Assembly (NCBI GenBank): GCA_051252515.1
Contig: JBPOFS010000002.1
Coordinates: 310,001-374,000 of the forward strand
Direction of reading: 5' to 3'
Source: UBA5078 sp051252515
GTDB lineage: Bacteria > Pseudomonadota > Gammaproteobacteria > Pseudomonadales > Pseudohongiellaceae
Length of the DNA stretch: 64,000 bases
Shown: piece after piece, positions 7,886-16,924 of the stretch
Layout: each line of letters begins with the position of its first letter
Position numbering within the stretch: position 1 is the stretch's first letter
The notes under the pieces: model-generated
What the model saw: only the letters and a program-made list of their open reading frames with translations
Database searches by the model: none
What the model was told of the DNA's origin: nothing
Made by a program: the position numbers and the translations under genes

Positions 7886-10159
7886 ATGTTAGAAAGGCTG
7901 CGAGAAATAGTACAAGAGGTGAACACTGCAAAGGATTTGCAGAGCGCCCTTGATATCATTGTATCTCGGGTGCGAGACGCAATGAACACGCAAGTCTGCT
8001 CCGTTTACCTATTAGACCCCGACATCAACAGTCATGTCTTAATGGCCTCTGAGGGTTTGAAAAAGGCATCCATTGGTCATGTTGGCCTGCAACTGGGTGA
8101 AGGCCTAGTGGGTTTGGTGGCGAGTAACGCCGAACCGGTCAACTTAGAAGATGCCCGCGCCCACCCTAACTACCATTACCTTTCTGAAACTGGGGAAGAA
8201 GAATTTAGCTCTTTCCTCGGAGTTCCGATTATTCACCATCGCAAGGTGCTTGGCGTGTTGGTGGTACAGCATCGCGAGAAACGCAGCTTTGATGAAGGCG
8301 AGGAAGCATTCCTAATCACCTTGTCGGCGCAGCTCTCAGGGGTAATTGCGGCCGCGGAAGCCACTGGTGCCATACAAGGCGTTAGTCCATCGGGGCAGCG
8401 CAAAACAGACACGAGTTTTAACGGTGTTCCAGGTTCCAACGGTGTGGCCATTGGTCATGCAGTCGTCGTGTTTCCACCAGCAGACCTAGACCTAATCCCT
8501 CAACGTACCTGTGCCGATATCGAGAAAGAAGTCGAATTCTTTAATATGGCGCTAGAGTCCGTTCGTGAGGATATGAGTGCGCTAGGCGTGACCCTTGAGG
8601 CACGATTAAGACCCGAAGAGCGCGAGCTGTTTGCGGTTTATTTGCGGATGTTGGATGACGATGCCCTAGGTAAGGAAGTCATCGATCGTATTCGCCTAGG
8701 GCAATGGGCGCAAGGCGCACTTGCCGAGGTGGCCAAAGACCACGTGCGGGCTTTCGAGACGATGAAAGACCCTTATTTACGTGAACGTGCAGCAGATATC
8801 AAAGATCTGTGTAGCCGCATATTGTTCCATTTGCAGAACCGCAATGTCACGAAAACCAATTACCCTGATGACACCATCCTTGTAGGCGAAGAGTTAACTG
8901 CCGCGATGCTAGCAGAGGTGCCAAAAGAGAAACTGTTAGGCCTTGTTTCGGTTAAAGGTTCGGGCAACTCTCATGTCGCGATTCTGGCCCGCACTATGGG
9001 CATCCCTACCACCATGGGGGTGGTCGATCTGCCGTATCGGCAATTGGATGGGCGTGAGCTTATCGTCGATGGGTATAACGGTCAGGTGTATAGCAGTCCT
9101 AGTGACCAATTGCGTAATCGCTATCGCGAAGTGATCAAAGAGGAAGAGCAGCTGGTTCGAGGCTTGGAGGGTATCATTAACCTCCCCTGTGAGACCTTAG
9201 ACGCGCACCGTATGAACCTATGGGTTAATACAGGGTTGATGTCCGATGTTGTGCGCTCCCTTGATCATGGGGCCGAGGGCATTGGCTTGTTCCGCACAGA
9301 GGTGCCCTTTTTATTAAGCGAGCGCTTTCCCAGTGAGCAGGAACAAACCGCCATATACCGAGAGCAGCTCAGTGCGTTTGCGCCTAAGCCTGTGACTATG
9401 CGGACATTGGATATCGGTGGGGACAAAGCCCTGCCCTATTTCCCTATTCAAGAGGAAAACCCTTTCCTAGGCTGGCGTGGCATTCGTGTGACGCTCGATC
9501 ACCCCGAGATCTTTATCGCTCAAGTCCGAGCCATGATTCGCGCGAGTGAAGGATTGGACAATCTACAGATCATGTTGCCGATGATCTCTAATGTACAAGA
9601 AGTCACGGGTTCTATTCAGATTATTAAGCGTGCCTATCGTGAGCTGCGCGAAGAAGGTTTGGACGTGCGCATGCCGCCTATAGGCGTCATGATTGAAGTG
9701 CCTGCTGCGGTATACCAGACCCGCGCCCTTAGCCGTTTAGTGGATTTCATATCGGTGGGCAGTAATGACCTGACTCAGTATCTCTTGGCGGTGGATCGCA
9801 ACAACCCGCGCGTCGCTAGCCTATACTCCTCATTTCATCCTGCTGTCTTGCAAGCTTTACGTTTCATCGTGGAGCAGGCGCACCTTGAGAACAAACCTGT
9901 CAGTATATGCGGCGAAATGGCAGGAGATCCCGGTGGTGCCGTATTATTGATGGCGATGGGGTTTGACGTGTTATCAATGAATGCGACGACTTTGTTAAAA
10001 GTGAAGGCAGTCATTCGCAGTATGACTTTCTCAGCCGCGCAGCAATTGCTCGAGCAAGTGATGGCGATGGATGACTCTCAAATGGTGCGTAGTTGCGTTG
10101 ATATGGCCCTTTATAATGCGGGTGTTGATAGACTATTGCGGTCATCGCGAACCAATTAA
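7886..10159 (+). CDS. ptsP: PTS-Ntr enzyme I (PEP-protein phosphotransferase PtsP)
   Basis: PtsP takes phosphate from PEP and passes it to NPr (PtsO) in the nitrogen-related phosphotransferase relay. Domains in order: GAF sensor (about 1–165, CSVYLLDPD…FLGVPIIHHRKVLGVLVVQ), PEP-utilising N-terminal and swivelling phosphohistidine domain with the active His in GSGNSHVAILARTMG (His363), and the PEP-binding TIM barrel (EGIGLFRTEVPFL, ISVGSNDLTQYLLAVDRN, ICGEMAGDP with its catalytic Cys). The start MLERLREIVQEVN aligns with E. coli and Pseudomonas PtsP; an extra ATG at 7883 precedes it. About 757 residues, full length. Confidence 0.95.
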   Translation: MLERLREIVQEVNTAKDLQSALDIIVSRVRDAMNTQVCSVYLLDPDINSHVLMASEGLKKASIGHVGLQLGEGLVGLVASNAEPVNLEDARAHPNYHYLSETGEEEFSSFLGVPIIHHRKVLGVLVVQHREKRSFDEGEEAFLITLSAQLSGVIAAAEATGAIQGVSPSGQRKTDTSFNGVPGSNGVAIGHAVVVFPPADLDLIPQRTCADIEKEVEFFNMALESVREDMSALGVTLEARLRPEERELFAVYLRMLDDDALGKEVIDRIRLGQWAQGALAEVAKDHVRAFETMKDPYLRERAADIKDLCSRILFHLQNRNVTKTNYPDDTILVGEELTAAMLAEVPKEKLLGLVSVKGSGNSHVAILARTMGIPTTMGVVDLPYRQLDGRELIVDGYNGQVYSSPSDQLRNRYREVIKEEEQLVRGLEGIINLPCETLDAHRMNLWVNTGLMSDVVRSLDHGAEGIGLFRTEVPFLLSERFPSEQEQTAIYREQLSAFAPKPVTMRTLDIGGDKALPYFPIQEENPFLGWRGIRVTLDHPEIFIAQVRAMIRASEGLDNLQIMLPMISNVQEVTGSIQIIKRAYRELREEGLDVRMPPIGVMIEVPAAVYQTRALSRLVDFISVGSNDLTQYLLAVDRNNPRVASLYSSFHPAVLQALRFIVEQAHLENKPVSICGEMAGDPGGAVLLMAMGFDVLSMNATTLLKVKAVIRSMTFSAAQQLLEQVMAMDDSQMVRSCVDMALYNAGVDRLLRSSRTN

Positions 10160-10308
10160 ATAGCCCTGCAATAATAGGCTTCCTTCTAATGTGACGGGTT
10201 ATTTCGTTGAATAGGCAATATTCCTACAGTAACTTCAGTTTATTTAAGGATAATGCATCCCTTGGATTGCTTCGGGAGTCGAGGTATCAAAGGGATTTGC
10301 CGAGTATT

Positions 10309-10332
10309 GACGCCCCCATGGAAGGGGACGTC
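10309..10332 (+). other. leader stem-loop upstream of the RHH gene
   Basis: An imperfect inverted repeat, GACGcCCCC…GGGGaCGTC with a six-base loop, lies about 30 bases before the start of the RHH gene at 10363. It has no T-run, so it is not a classical terminator for ptsP; it may be a leader structure or processing site. Confidence 0.35.
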
Positions 10333-10362
10333 CTGCTCAAAGTTAATTCTAAGGTTAGGTAA

Positions 10363-10680
10363 ATGTCAGTAGGCCAAACAGACAATCACTCTCTCAAAGA
10401 GCAGCTAGCGGCAGAAAAGAACAAGTTCATCTTGCGTCTACCGTGTGAATACCATGCGCATCTCTCAGAGATTTCACGCAAGAATCGCCGTAGCATGAAT
10501 TCGGAGATCACCTTGTTACTTGAGCAACATTTGTCTGAGTTAGTCGCCCGTGGCTTGAAATCGACAGCAGATACTTTCGGTTTGAAACCCGCATTGGCCA
10601 AGCCGGCCCATCAGGTTATTGAGAAGTTCCAAGCCTTGTCATTAGAGAAAAAGAAGGCACTACTCGCCCTTCTCGGCTAA
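10363..10680 (+). CDS. Arc-like ribbon-helix-helix DNA-binding protein
   Basis: This small 105-residue protein has an Arc/MetJ-type ribbon-helix-helix domain at about residues 20–58: the strand NKFILRLPCEYHAHL is followed by helix A (SEISRKNRRS) and helix B (MNSEITLLLEQHL). The C-terminal 45 residues carry a basic helix (ALSLEKKKALLALLG) of unknown role. Arc-family proteins of this size occur near ptsP/lgt in related bacteria, but no target is known. It may autoregulate or bind nearby promoters; the sequence gives no operator. AGGT at 10354–10357 is the likely ribosome site. Confidence 0.75.
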   Translation: MSVGQTDNHSLKEQLAAEKNKFILRLPCEYHAHLSEISRKNRRSMNSEITLLLEQHLSELVARGLKSTADTFGLKPALAKPAHQVIEKFQALSLEKKKALLALLG

Positions 10681-10798
10681 CCCTCTTCGTACGATTACAT
10701 CTTGACAGGCCTTGGGCCATAGGGGAGCATCATGGCTCTTGAGATAGACCAAGCTATTTGCTTAGTTCTATTTCCAACCCCTTTCCAAGATCCTACGC

Positions 10799-11599
10799 AT
10801 GCTCACTTATCCGCAATTTGATCCCGTCGCATTCTCCCTAGGCCCATTGACTGTCCATTGGTATGGCATCATGTACATTATTGCCTTTGGGGGCGCGTGG
10901 TTACTGGCGAAATACCGCGCTAAGAAGTCCCAAGACCTATGGACTGACGAGCAAGTCGCCGACCTCATTTTCTATGGAGCGTTAGGGGCCGTGTTAGGCG
11001 GGCGCATTGGTTCGGCGTTCTTCTATAATTTTGACAAAGTATTGTCGGATCCGCTGTGGGTGCTTCGAGTCTGGGAAGGCGGCATGTCTTTCCATGGCGG
11101 AATTCTGGGTGTCATGGCCGCGCTGTATTGGTATGCAGGTAAGCTTAATAAGCCCTATTTCAAAGTATTGGATTTCGTTGCCCCTTTAGCGCCGTTTGGC
11201 TTAGGCGCAGGGCGTATTGGTAATTTTATTGGCGGCGAATTATGGGGCCGTCACACGGATGTGTCCTGGGGAATGGTGTTCCCGCATGTAGATCCTCTGC
11301 CGCGCCACGCTTCACAGCTTTATCAGTTCGCCCTAGAGGGCGTTGTGTTGTTTTCTTTGCTGTGGTGGTTTACTTCTAAGCCACGTCCTATGTGCGCCGC
11401 CTCAGGCTTGTTTGGCATTGGCTATGGCGTGCAGCGTTTCTTTGTAGAGTTCTATAGGGAGCCAGACGAAGGCATAGGCTTTGTCTTCTTAGATTGGATG
11501 ACCATGGGACAAATTCTTTCCTTGCCATTGATTATCGCGGGCATTGCGCTGATGGTAATCGCGTACAAAGCACCAGGCAAAGTAAGCACGACTAACTGA
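10799..11599 (+). CDS. lgt: prolipoprotein diacylglyceryl transferase Lgt
   Basis: Lgt attaches diacylglycerol from phosphatidylglycerol to the lipobox cysteine of prolipoproteins, in the inner membrane. The product is 266 residues with about seven membrane segments. The Lgt signature sits at about residues 139–152 (GAGRIGNFIGGELWGR), with the upstream HGGILG block and H…WYGIMYI near the N-terminus. The start ATG at 10799 gives MLTYPQFDPVAFSLGPLTVHWYG, the usual N-terminus. lgt is followed by thyA after 24 bases, a widely conserved pair. Confidence 0.96.
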   Translation: MLTYPQFDPVAFSLGPLTVHWYGIMYIIAFGGAWLLAKYRAKKSQDLWTDEQVADLIFYGALGAVLGGRIGSAFFYNFDKVLSDPLWVLRVWEGGMSFHGGILGVMAALYWYAGKLNKPYFKVLDFVAPLAPFGLGAGRIGNFIGGELWGRHTDVSWGMVFPHVDPLPRHASQLYQFALEGVVLFSLLWWFTSKPRPMCAASGLFGIGYGVQRFFVEFYREPDEGIGFVFLDWMTMGQILSLPLIIAGIALMVIAYKAPGKVSTTN

Positions 11600-11623
11600 A
11601 TTGACGATAGAGCGTAGTAAATC

Positions 11624-12418
11624 ATGAAACAGTATCTCGACCTTTTACAAAGAATACTCGACGAAGGTGAAGACAAGGGTGACCGCACAGGTACCGGCAC
11701 GCGCTCGGTGTTTGGTCATCAGATGCGCTTCGATCTCGCAAAAGGTTTCCCTGTGCTCACGACAAAGAAGCTACATCTGCGCTCGATCATTGTTGAGTTG
11801 CTCTGGTTCTTGAGTGGCGATACTAACATCCGTTATTTGAAAGAGAATGGCGTGTCTATCTGGGACGAATGGGCAGATGAGAACGGCGACCTTGGCCCAG
11901 TGTATGGTTTTCAATGGCGCTCTTGGCCGGGGCCTGATGGACAGTCTGTCGATCAGATTACTAAGCTAATCGAGCAAATTCGCAGTAACCCAAATTCTAG
12001 ACGTTTGATGGTGGTAGCTTACAACCCGGCTTATGTGGATCAAATGGCGCTTCCTCCTTGCCATTCTTTGTTCCAGTTTTATGTGGTCAATGGCAAGTTG
12101 TCCTGTCAGTTGTATCAGCGCTCCGCAGACACTTTCTTGGGCGTCCCGTTCAATATTGCTTCTTATGCATTGTTAACGCATATGGTGGCGCAGCAATGTG
12201 ATCTAGAGGTGGGTGACTTCATTTGGACGGGTGGCGATACTCATCTATACAGCAATCATATCGAACAAACTAAATTGCAGTTAACGCGTGAGCCAATGTC
12301 TTTGCCGCGCTTAAACATTAAACGCAAGCCTGCAGATATTTTTAGTTACGAGTTTTCTGATTTCGAACTGATTGACTATGAAGCGCATCCGCATATAAAA
12401 GCGCCAGTTGCCGTTTAA
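11624..12418 (+). CDS. thyA: thymidylate synthase ThyA
   Basis: ThyA methylates dUMP to dTMP with methylene-tetrahydrofolate, yielding dihydrofolate. The 264-residue length equals that of E. coli ThyA. Visible marks are the phosphate-binding DRTGTGT loop (20–26), the nucleophile Cys146 in LPPCHSLFQFYV, the RSADTFLGVPFNIASYA block, and the C-terminal ending APVAV that closes the active site. folA follows after 12 bases, so producer and recycler of dihydrofolate are made from one transcript. Confidence 0.97.
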   Translation: MKQYLDLLQRILDEGEDKGDRTGTGTRSVFGHQMRFDLAKGFPVLTTKKLHLRSIIVELLWFLSGDTNIRYLKENGVSIWDEWADENGDLGPVYGFQWRSWPGPDGQSVDQITKLIEQIRSNPNSRRLMVVAYNPAYVDQMALPPCHSLFQFYVVNGKLSCQLYQRSADTFLGVPFNIASYALLTHMVAQQCDLEVGDFIWTGGDTHLYSNHIEQTKLQLTREPMSLPRLNIKRKPADIFSYEFSDFELIDYEAHPHIKAPVAV

Positions 12419-12430
12419 AGAGCCCGTATT

Positions 12431-12946
12431 ATGAAACTAGCATTGATATGGGCAATGTCCCGCAATAGAACTATTGGTCGTAACAATGCCCTGCCTTGGC
12501 ATTTGTCTGAAGACCTGCAGTATTTCAAACGTGTGACGATGGGTAAGCCGATCATCATGGGACGTAAAACCTATGAGTCGATCGGTCGACCTCTGCCTGG
12601 GCGCGCGAACATTGTAATCACTAAAGACTTAGACTTTACGGCCCCTGGTATTAAGGTCGTACACTCGTTGGAGGACGCTCGCGCGCTTGCTGAAAGTATT
12701 GCATTGATTGATGGTGCCGACGAGGCTGTGATCATCGGCGGCGCACAGATTTATGCGTTGGCATTGCCCGTGGCCGATAGATTGTATTTGACCCAGGTGC
12801 ATGCGGAAGTCGAAGGGGATGCACATTTTCCAGTGTTCGATTTGACGCAGTGGGAAGAGTTAGGAAGAGAAGACTTTTTAGCCGCGGGACCAAATCCCTA
12901 CGATTATAGTTTCGTGGTATTAGAGCGCCCCACTGCCGAAACTTAA
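12431..12946 (+). CDS. folA: dihydrofolate reductase FolA
   Basis: FolA reduces the dihydrofolate made by ThyA back to tetrahydrofolate using NADPH. The product is 171 residues, slightly longer than the 159 of E. coli. Marks include the N-terminal strand and Met20-type loop (ALIWAMSRNRTIGRNNALPWHL), the acidic residue in LSEDLQYFKRVT, GRKTYESIGRPLPGR, and the cofactor loop VIIGGAQIYALAL. It ends 25 bases before the stop of the convergent SMP-30-like gene. Confidence 0.96.
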   Translation: MKLALIWAMSRNRTIGRNNALPWHLSEDLQYFKRVTMGKPIIMGRKTYESIGRPLPGRANIVITKDLDFTAPGIKVVHSLEDARALAESIALIDGADEAVIIGGAQIYALALPVADRLYLTQVHAEVEGDAHFPVFDLTQWEELGREDFLAAGPNPYDYSFVVLERPTAET

Positions 12947-12971
12947 TTCGGCAGCGGAGCAAACCGTGCGT

Positions 12972-13883
12972 TTAGTCTAGCGGAATGAATGCCAATGCGT
13001 TGTTGGAATTCATTGGAATCACAAGTTGGTTCTGTACGGAGTCATAGCACATCGATGCCGCCGATGGGATACCAGAGGCGATCACTTCGGCCGCTTGTCC
13101 TGGTCGAATGCGCGACACGCTGCCAAAGCGCACACTGCTGATGTATTTAGTGTCGTCCGCCATAATCACCACCCCATCATTGCCACCCTCTACTGAATGC
13201 TCGGTCATGATGACTTCGCCTGCAGGATTGTAAGTGATCACAGCGTTGTCACCGACATTGACGACGACGATGTTGCCGTTGTTGTCGATGGCGACCCCGT
13301 TGGGAGCTGCAAGTGGCGCGCCTTCGGCAAACACCGATGCTTCGCCGTCTGGTGTGACTTTATAGATGCGTTCAATGGCTCTTGTGTTAGAGGCGTATAC
13401 CGTTCCGTCAGCCGCAACCCCTACACCATTCAAACCGGTTGCACCGGGAACAGTGACTGATCCCATGGGTTGGCCGCTCGCAAGGTCGAACATGCGTACC
13501 TGATCGATATCCACGGCGTAAAGCACACCATTATTGATGGCGCTGCCTAGTGGTTGGTCTAGTTCCAAACCGTCTCGGGTTGCCCCTATCCATTTAGACG
13601 TATGCACACTGCCATCGGGATTGATAAGAGAGACGTAGCCATCGTTTGGCTGCATCGTGTTTGATACGCCATTGTTCATGGCGAGAATCAAATTGCGTGA
13701 GGGGTCGAAGGTACAGCTCTCGGCAGTGCGGAAACTGCCGAATACTTTGACGTTAGCAGACATGGGTGTTGCGACGCCTGCTTCATTGATCGTGCCAAGA
13801 GGGCCGCCTGCAGTGAATGTCTGAGCTTGAATGCTGGCGCTAACGGCCACGCTTAGTAAGCCGGTCAATATGAGTTTCTTCAT
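12972..13883 (-). CDS. secreted SMP-30/NHL-type beta-propeller protein
   Basis: This 303-residue protein starts with a clear Sec signal peptide (MKKLILTGLLSVAVSASIQA-Q), so it acts in the periplasm or outside. The rest is a six-bladed-propeller pattern of repeated NGV/DG turns: GLNGVGVAADGTVYASN, APNGVAIDNNGNIVVVN, GNDGVVIMADDTKYISS. That suits the SMP-30/gluconolactonase/NHL superfamily, whose members are Ca-dependent lactonases or binding proteins. Substrate is unknown. AGGAGA at 13888–13893 (read on the minus strand) is a strong ribosome site. It is monocistronic by layout, between convergent folA and the end of argA. Confidence 0.72.
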   Translation of the reverse strand: MKKLILTGLLSVAVSASIQAQTFTAGGPLGTINEAGVATPMSANVKVFGSFRTAESCTFDPSRNLILAMNNGVSNTMQPNDGYVSLINPDGSVHTSKWIGATRDGLELDQPLGSAINNGVLYAVDIDQVRMFDLASGQPMGSVTVPGATGLNGVGVAADGTVYASNTRAIERIYKVTPDGEASVFAEGAPLAAPNGVAIDNNGNIVVVNVGDNAVITYNPAGEVIMTEHSVEGGNDGVVIMADDTKYISSVRFGSVSRIRPGQAAEVIASGIPSAASMCYDSVQNQLVIPMNSNNALAFIPLD

Positions 13884-13976
13884 GAGTATTTCTCCTTTTT
13901 GTTGTCGTGAAGCGGTGCTGCGTTTGTTTTAATTTTTTGCAGAACACGAAAGCTAAAGACCTGATAGAGAGAGTCT

Positions 13977-15302
13977 CTAGTTCAAATTCTTGACCAAAGC
14001 TTTAGAGTTGCGTTGATAGTTGTACAGTTTTTGCTTTTTCTCGGGAAGTTGCGCCACTGTGATTGGAGTAAACCCATTTTCTAAGAACCAATGCGTGGTT
14101 TGCGTCGTGAGCACGATGACTTTGTCCATGCCCGCGCTCTTAGCCTGTTTCTCAATGGCCAGAAGCAAATCTTTGCCTCTGCCCGTGTCTTGGTAATTTC
14201 GGTGGATCGCGATGCAGGCGATTTCGCCGCAAGATTCATCCATTGGATACAAAGCCGCGCAGGCGATAATCATGCCTTCACGTTCTATCACGAAGAAATA
14301 GTTGATCTCAGTTTCTAATAGCTCGCGAGAGCGATGCACAAGCACACCGGCGTCTTCTAAAGGCGTAATAAGCTCTAGAAGCCCTGCCACATCTTCGATG
14401 TTGGCTTGGCGTAATACTTCGAACGTTTCTTTCGATACCAGCGTGCCGCTACCGTTGCGTGTAAATAACTCTTCGATCAATGCGCCGTTGTGTTCAAAGC
14501 TGATCAAATGACTACGCGGCACATTCTTGCTGCATGCTTTCAGTGCTGCGGATAACGCTTGGGCGATGCCATTAGCGTTGTTCTCTTGTTTCGCGCTGAC
14601 CGCCTCTAGAACATGTTGCGCTGAGGCGGGGCTCAGTGTGCTGACCATATCGCCATTGCCATCGAGAATGCCCGACTGCGGAATGAACATAATAAGTTTT
14701 TCTGCGTTCAACGCGATGGCGACCTCTGTGGCCACATCCTCAGCGGAAAGATTAAAGACCTCGCCCGTAGTGGAATACCCAAGATTGCTTAGTAGAACAA
14801 TATTGTGAGCACCTAAATGCTGTTGGATCGCTTCTGCGTTCACTTTACGCACGACGCCTGTCAACGCGTGATCAATGCCGTCGAGAACGCCAAGAGGTTT
14901 GGCCGTAATGTAATTTCCGCGACTGACGGTAATGTCAGCGCCATGCATAGGCGAGTTGGCAAGGCCCATGGAAAACATGGCCTCGACATCGATACTTAAT
15001 GCGCCAATGATCTGCTTAATATGCACAAGGCTATCGGCATCTGTGATGCGTAAGCCCTTGTGATAAGTCGATTGGATCTGTGCTGTATCCAATGCATTGT
15101 TAATTTGCGGGCGTGCTCCATGGACTAGCACGAGCTTAACGCCTAGGCTGTTGAGCAAGTTGATGTCATGCACAATATTATTGAAGTTCGGGTGCTCTAG
15201 TGCTTCGCCAGGCAATAGCACGACGAACACCTTTTTGCGATGAGCATTAATATAACTGGAAGAGTGACGAAACCAGTCTATGTAATCGGGGAGATTTTGC
15301 AT
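13977..15302 (-). CDS. argA: amino-acid N-acetyltransferase ArgA (N-acetylglutamate synthase)
   Basis: ArgA makes N-acetylglutamate, the first step of arginine synthesis. The 441-residue product has the classic two-part build: an amino-acid-kinase-like arginine-sensing domain (residues about 1–290: FVVLLPGEALEHPNF, VKLVLVHGARPQIN, IVLLSNLGYSTTGEVFN) and a C-terminal GNAT domain (about 295–435: GEIACIAIHRNYQDTGRGKDLL, acetyl-CoA loop). Family members are feedback-inhibited by arginine. argE lies 67 bases upstream on the same strand, so both arginine genes are probably co-transcribed. Confidence 0.95.
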   Translation of the reverse strand: MQNLPDYIDWFRHSSSYINAHRKKVFVVLLPGEALEHPNFNNIVHDINLLNSLGVKLVLVHGARPQINNALDTAQIQSTYHKGLRITDADSLVHIKQIIGALSIDVEAMFSMGLANSPMHGADITVSRGNYITAKPLGVLDGIDHALTGVVRKVNAEAIQQHLGAHNIVLLSNLGYSTTGEVFNLSAEDVATEVAIALNAEKLIMFIPQSGILDGNGDMVSTLSPASAQHVLEAVSAKQENNANGIAQALSAALKACSKNVPRSHLISFEHNGALIEELFTRNGSGTLVSKETFEVLRQANIEDVAGLLELITPLEDAGVLVHRSRELLETEINYFFVIEREGMIIACAALYPMDESCGEIACIAIHRNYQDTGRGKDLLLAIEKQAKSAGMDKVIVLTTQTTHWFLENGFTPITVAQLPEKKQKLYNYQRNSKALVKNLN

Positions 15303-15369
15303 GGGCGTGAATATAGTCTATTTATTGAATGTTATGAATATTTTTATCGAACTGTCATGTGCGATGCCG

Positions 15370-16539
15370 CTACAGACAGTAATGACGAATTAGGCCTCTT
15401 AAGGTTTCTATATAGGGGCCTACTCTGTCTAACTCTAAGAATTCATCGGGCTGATGAGCTTGATCGATGTCGCCAGGGCCTAACACGATAGTGTCCATTC
15501 CAAGGCGTTGCAACAATGGCGCCTCGGTGCCAAAAGCGACAGTGGCAGCACTATGGCCAGTAAGGCGTTCGGCTGTCTTAACGAGTTCATTGTCCGGTGC
15601 TGTCATGAACGCCGGTAGTCCTGCAAATAAGGGCGCGACGGTCGGCACTACTCCAAATCGTAGCGCGATGGGCGTAATGCGTGAGCGTATTTCTTCGCGC
15701 ATCGCTTCGATTTCCATTCCCGGCAATAGGCGAATATCGAACTCTAAACGGCATTGTCCGCAAATTCGATTGGGATTATCCCCGCCATGAATGCAGCCAA
15801 GGTTGAGTGTTGGGGTAGGAATCGTAAACACAGGGCTATTGAAGCGGGTCTGTAGCTCTTGTCTAAAGACGATAAGCTCACTTATGACGCTGTGCATGGC
15901 GTCTAAGGCATTATGCCCAAGAGCGGCGTCTGAGGAGTGCCCGCTTTGCCCCAATAAATCGATGGACTCCATCATGATGCCTTTGTGAGCATTGATAGGG
16001 CGCATGCCTGTGGGTTCACCAATGACGGCACAGCGTGCGCGAGGTCGACCTAGTTCCGCTAAAGTTCTGGCGCCTTGCATCGAGGTTTCTTCGTCTGCAG
16101 TAGCGAGGATGATCAAGGGCTGTTTAAACACGACGCCATTAAACTCTTTGAGTGCTTCCAGCACGAGTGCAAAAAAGCTTTTCATATCGGTACTGCCGAG
16201 CCCATAAAGCCGCCCGTCTTTCTCGGTAAGCCGAAATGGGTTCACTTTCCACAATGCCTCATCAAGCGGCACGGTATCGGTATGGCCGGCCAAGACGAGT
16301 CCGCCGGGACCGCTTCCGCGAGTGGCAATGAGATTGATCTTTTCATTACTGGCGGTGAGCACCGAGGTTGGGGCGCTGCTGACGCGCTCGCATTGAAATC
16401 CCACGTCTTCGTAGCTTTGCGCGAGATAGTCGATGACCGCGCTATTGCTCACATCAAACTTAGGGTTGGAGGAGCTAATGCTGGGTTTGCTAATGAGCGC
16501 ATCTAAATGCGTCATAAAGGTAGGGAATGTGTGGCTCAT
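15370..16539 (-). CDS. argE: acetylornithine deacetylase ArgE
   Basis: ArgE hydrolyses N-acetylornithine to ornithine and acetate in arginine synthesis. The 389-residue protein is an M20-family metallohydrolase: GLVLAGHTDTVP supplies metal-binding His and Asp, ATADEETSMQGA the catalytic/metal Glu pair, AVIGEPT a further ligand region, and GPGDIDQAHQPDEFL the C-terminal metal His. A lid/dimerisation domain lies at about 180–290 (KGIMMESIDLLGQSGHSSD). Its ATG overlaps the TGA of phhB as ATGA, implying coupled translation. The presence of argE means the linear rather than only the cyclic (ArgJ) route is possible here. Confidence 0.93.
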   Translation of the reverse strand: MSHTFPTFMTHLDALISKPSISSSNPKFDVSNSAVIDYLAQSYEDVGFQCERVSSAPTSVLTASNEKINLIATRGSGPGGLVLAGHTDTVPLDEALWKVNPFRLTEKDGRLYGLGSTDMKSFFALVLEALKEFNGVVFKQPLIILATADEETSMQGARTLAELGRPRARCAVIGEPTGMRPINAHKGIMMESIDLLGQSGHSSDAALGHNALDAMHSVISELIVFRQELQTRFNSPVFTIPTPTLNLGCIHGGDNPNRICGQCRLEFDIRLLPGMEIEAMREEIRSRITPIALRFGVVPTVAPLFAGLPAFMTAPDNELVKTAERLTGHSAATVAFGTEAPLLQRLGMDTIVLGPGDIDQAHQPDEFLELDRVGPYIETLRGLIRHYCL

Positions 16540-16895
16540 TTGTTGCCCATCGCGTGGTTAGCAATAAGGTCGGTTTTTGCGGCCATGATGAAGTCGTTGT
16601 CATGTAGACCATTGGCATTATGGGTCCACCATGACACGGTCACTTTGCCCCACTCCAATAATACGCTGGGGTGGTGATCTTCTCGCTCAGCAATCAAGCC
16701 AATTTTGTGAGTAAAAGCAGCGGCTTCTTTGAAGTCGGGAAAATGAAACTCACGGCGAATCTGCTCCATGCCATCTACCTTCACCTTTTTCCAGCGGGCA
16801 ACAGAGGCAAGAAGTTTATTAGAATCTTCGGGTAGCATGGCTCGTGTGCCGATGGTGCAGGCTTGGCAATGCTGTTCGTATAGCGCTCGGCTCAT
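16536..16895 (-). CDS. phhB: pterin-4a-carbinolamine dehydratase PhhB/PCD-like
   Basis: The enzyme dehydrates 4a-hydroxytetrahydrobiopterin (or the pterin equivalent) during aromatic amino-acid hydroxylase turnover. The product is 119 residues from the ATG at 16895, which has GAGGAAA 8 bases upstream; an in-frame ATG at 16910 overlaps that ribosome site. The catalytic signature is HKIGLIAEREDHHPSVLLEW followed by VTVSWWTH, with the paired His residues. No phenylalanine hydroxylase (phhA) is adjacent. It sits between hemW (29-base gap) and argE (4-base overlap), so it is carried along in the long minus-strand operon. Confidence 0.9.
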   Translation of the reverse strand: MSRALYEQHCQACTIGTRAMLPEDSNKLLASVARWKKVKVDGMEQIRREFHFPDFKEAAAFTHKIGLIAEREDHHPSVLLEWGKVTVSWWTHNANGLHDNDFIMAAKTDLIANHAMGNK

Positions 16896-16924
16896 GGGTG
16901 CTTTCCTCATTGGTGTTTTCTAGA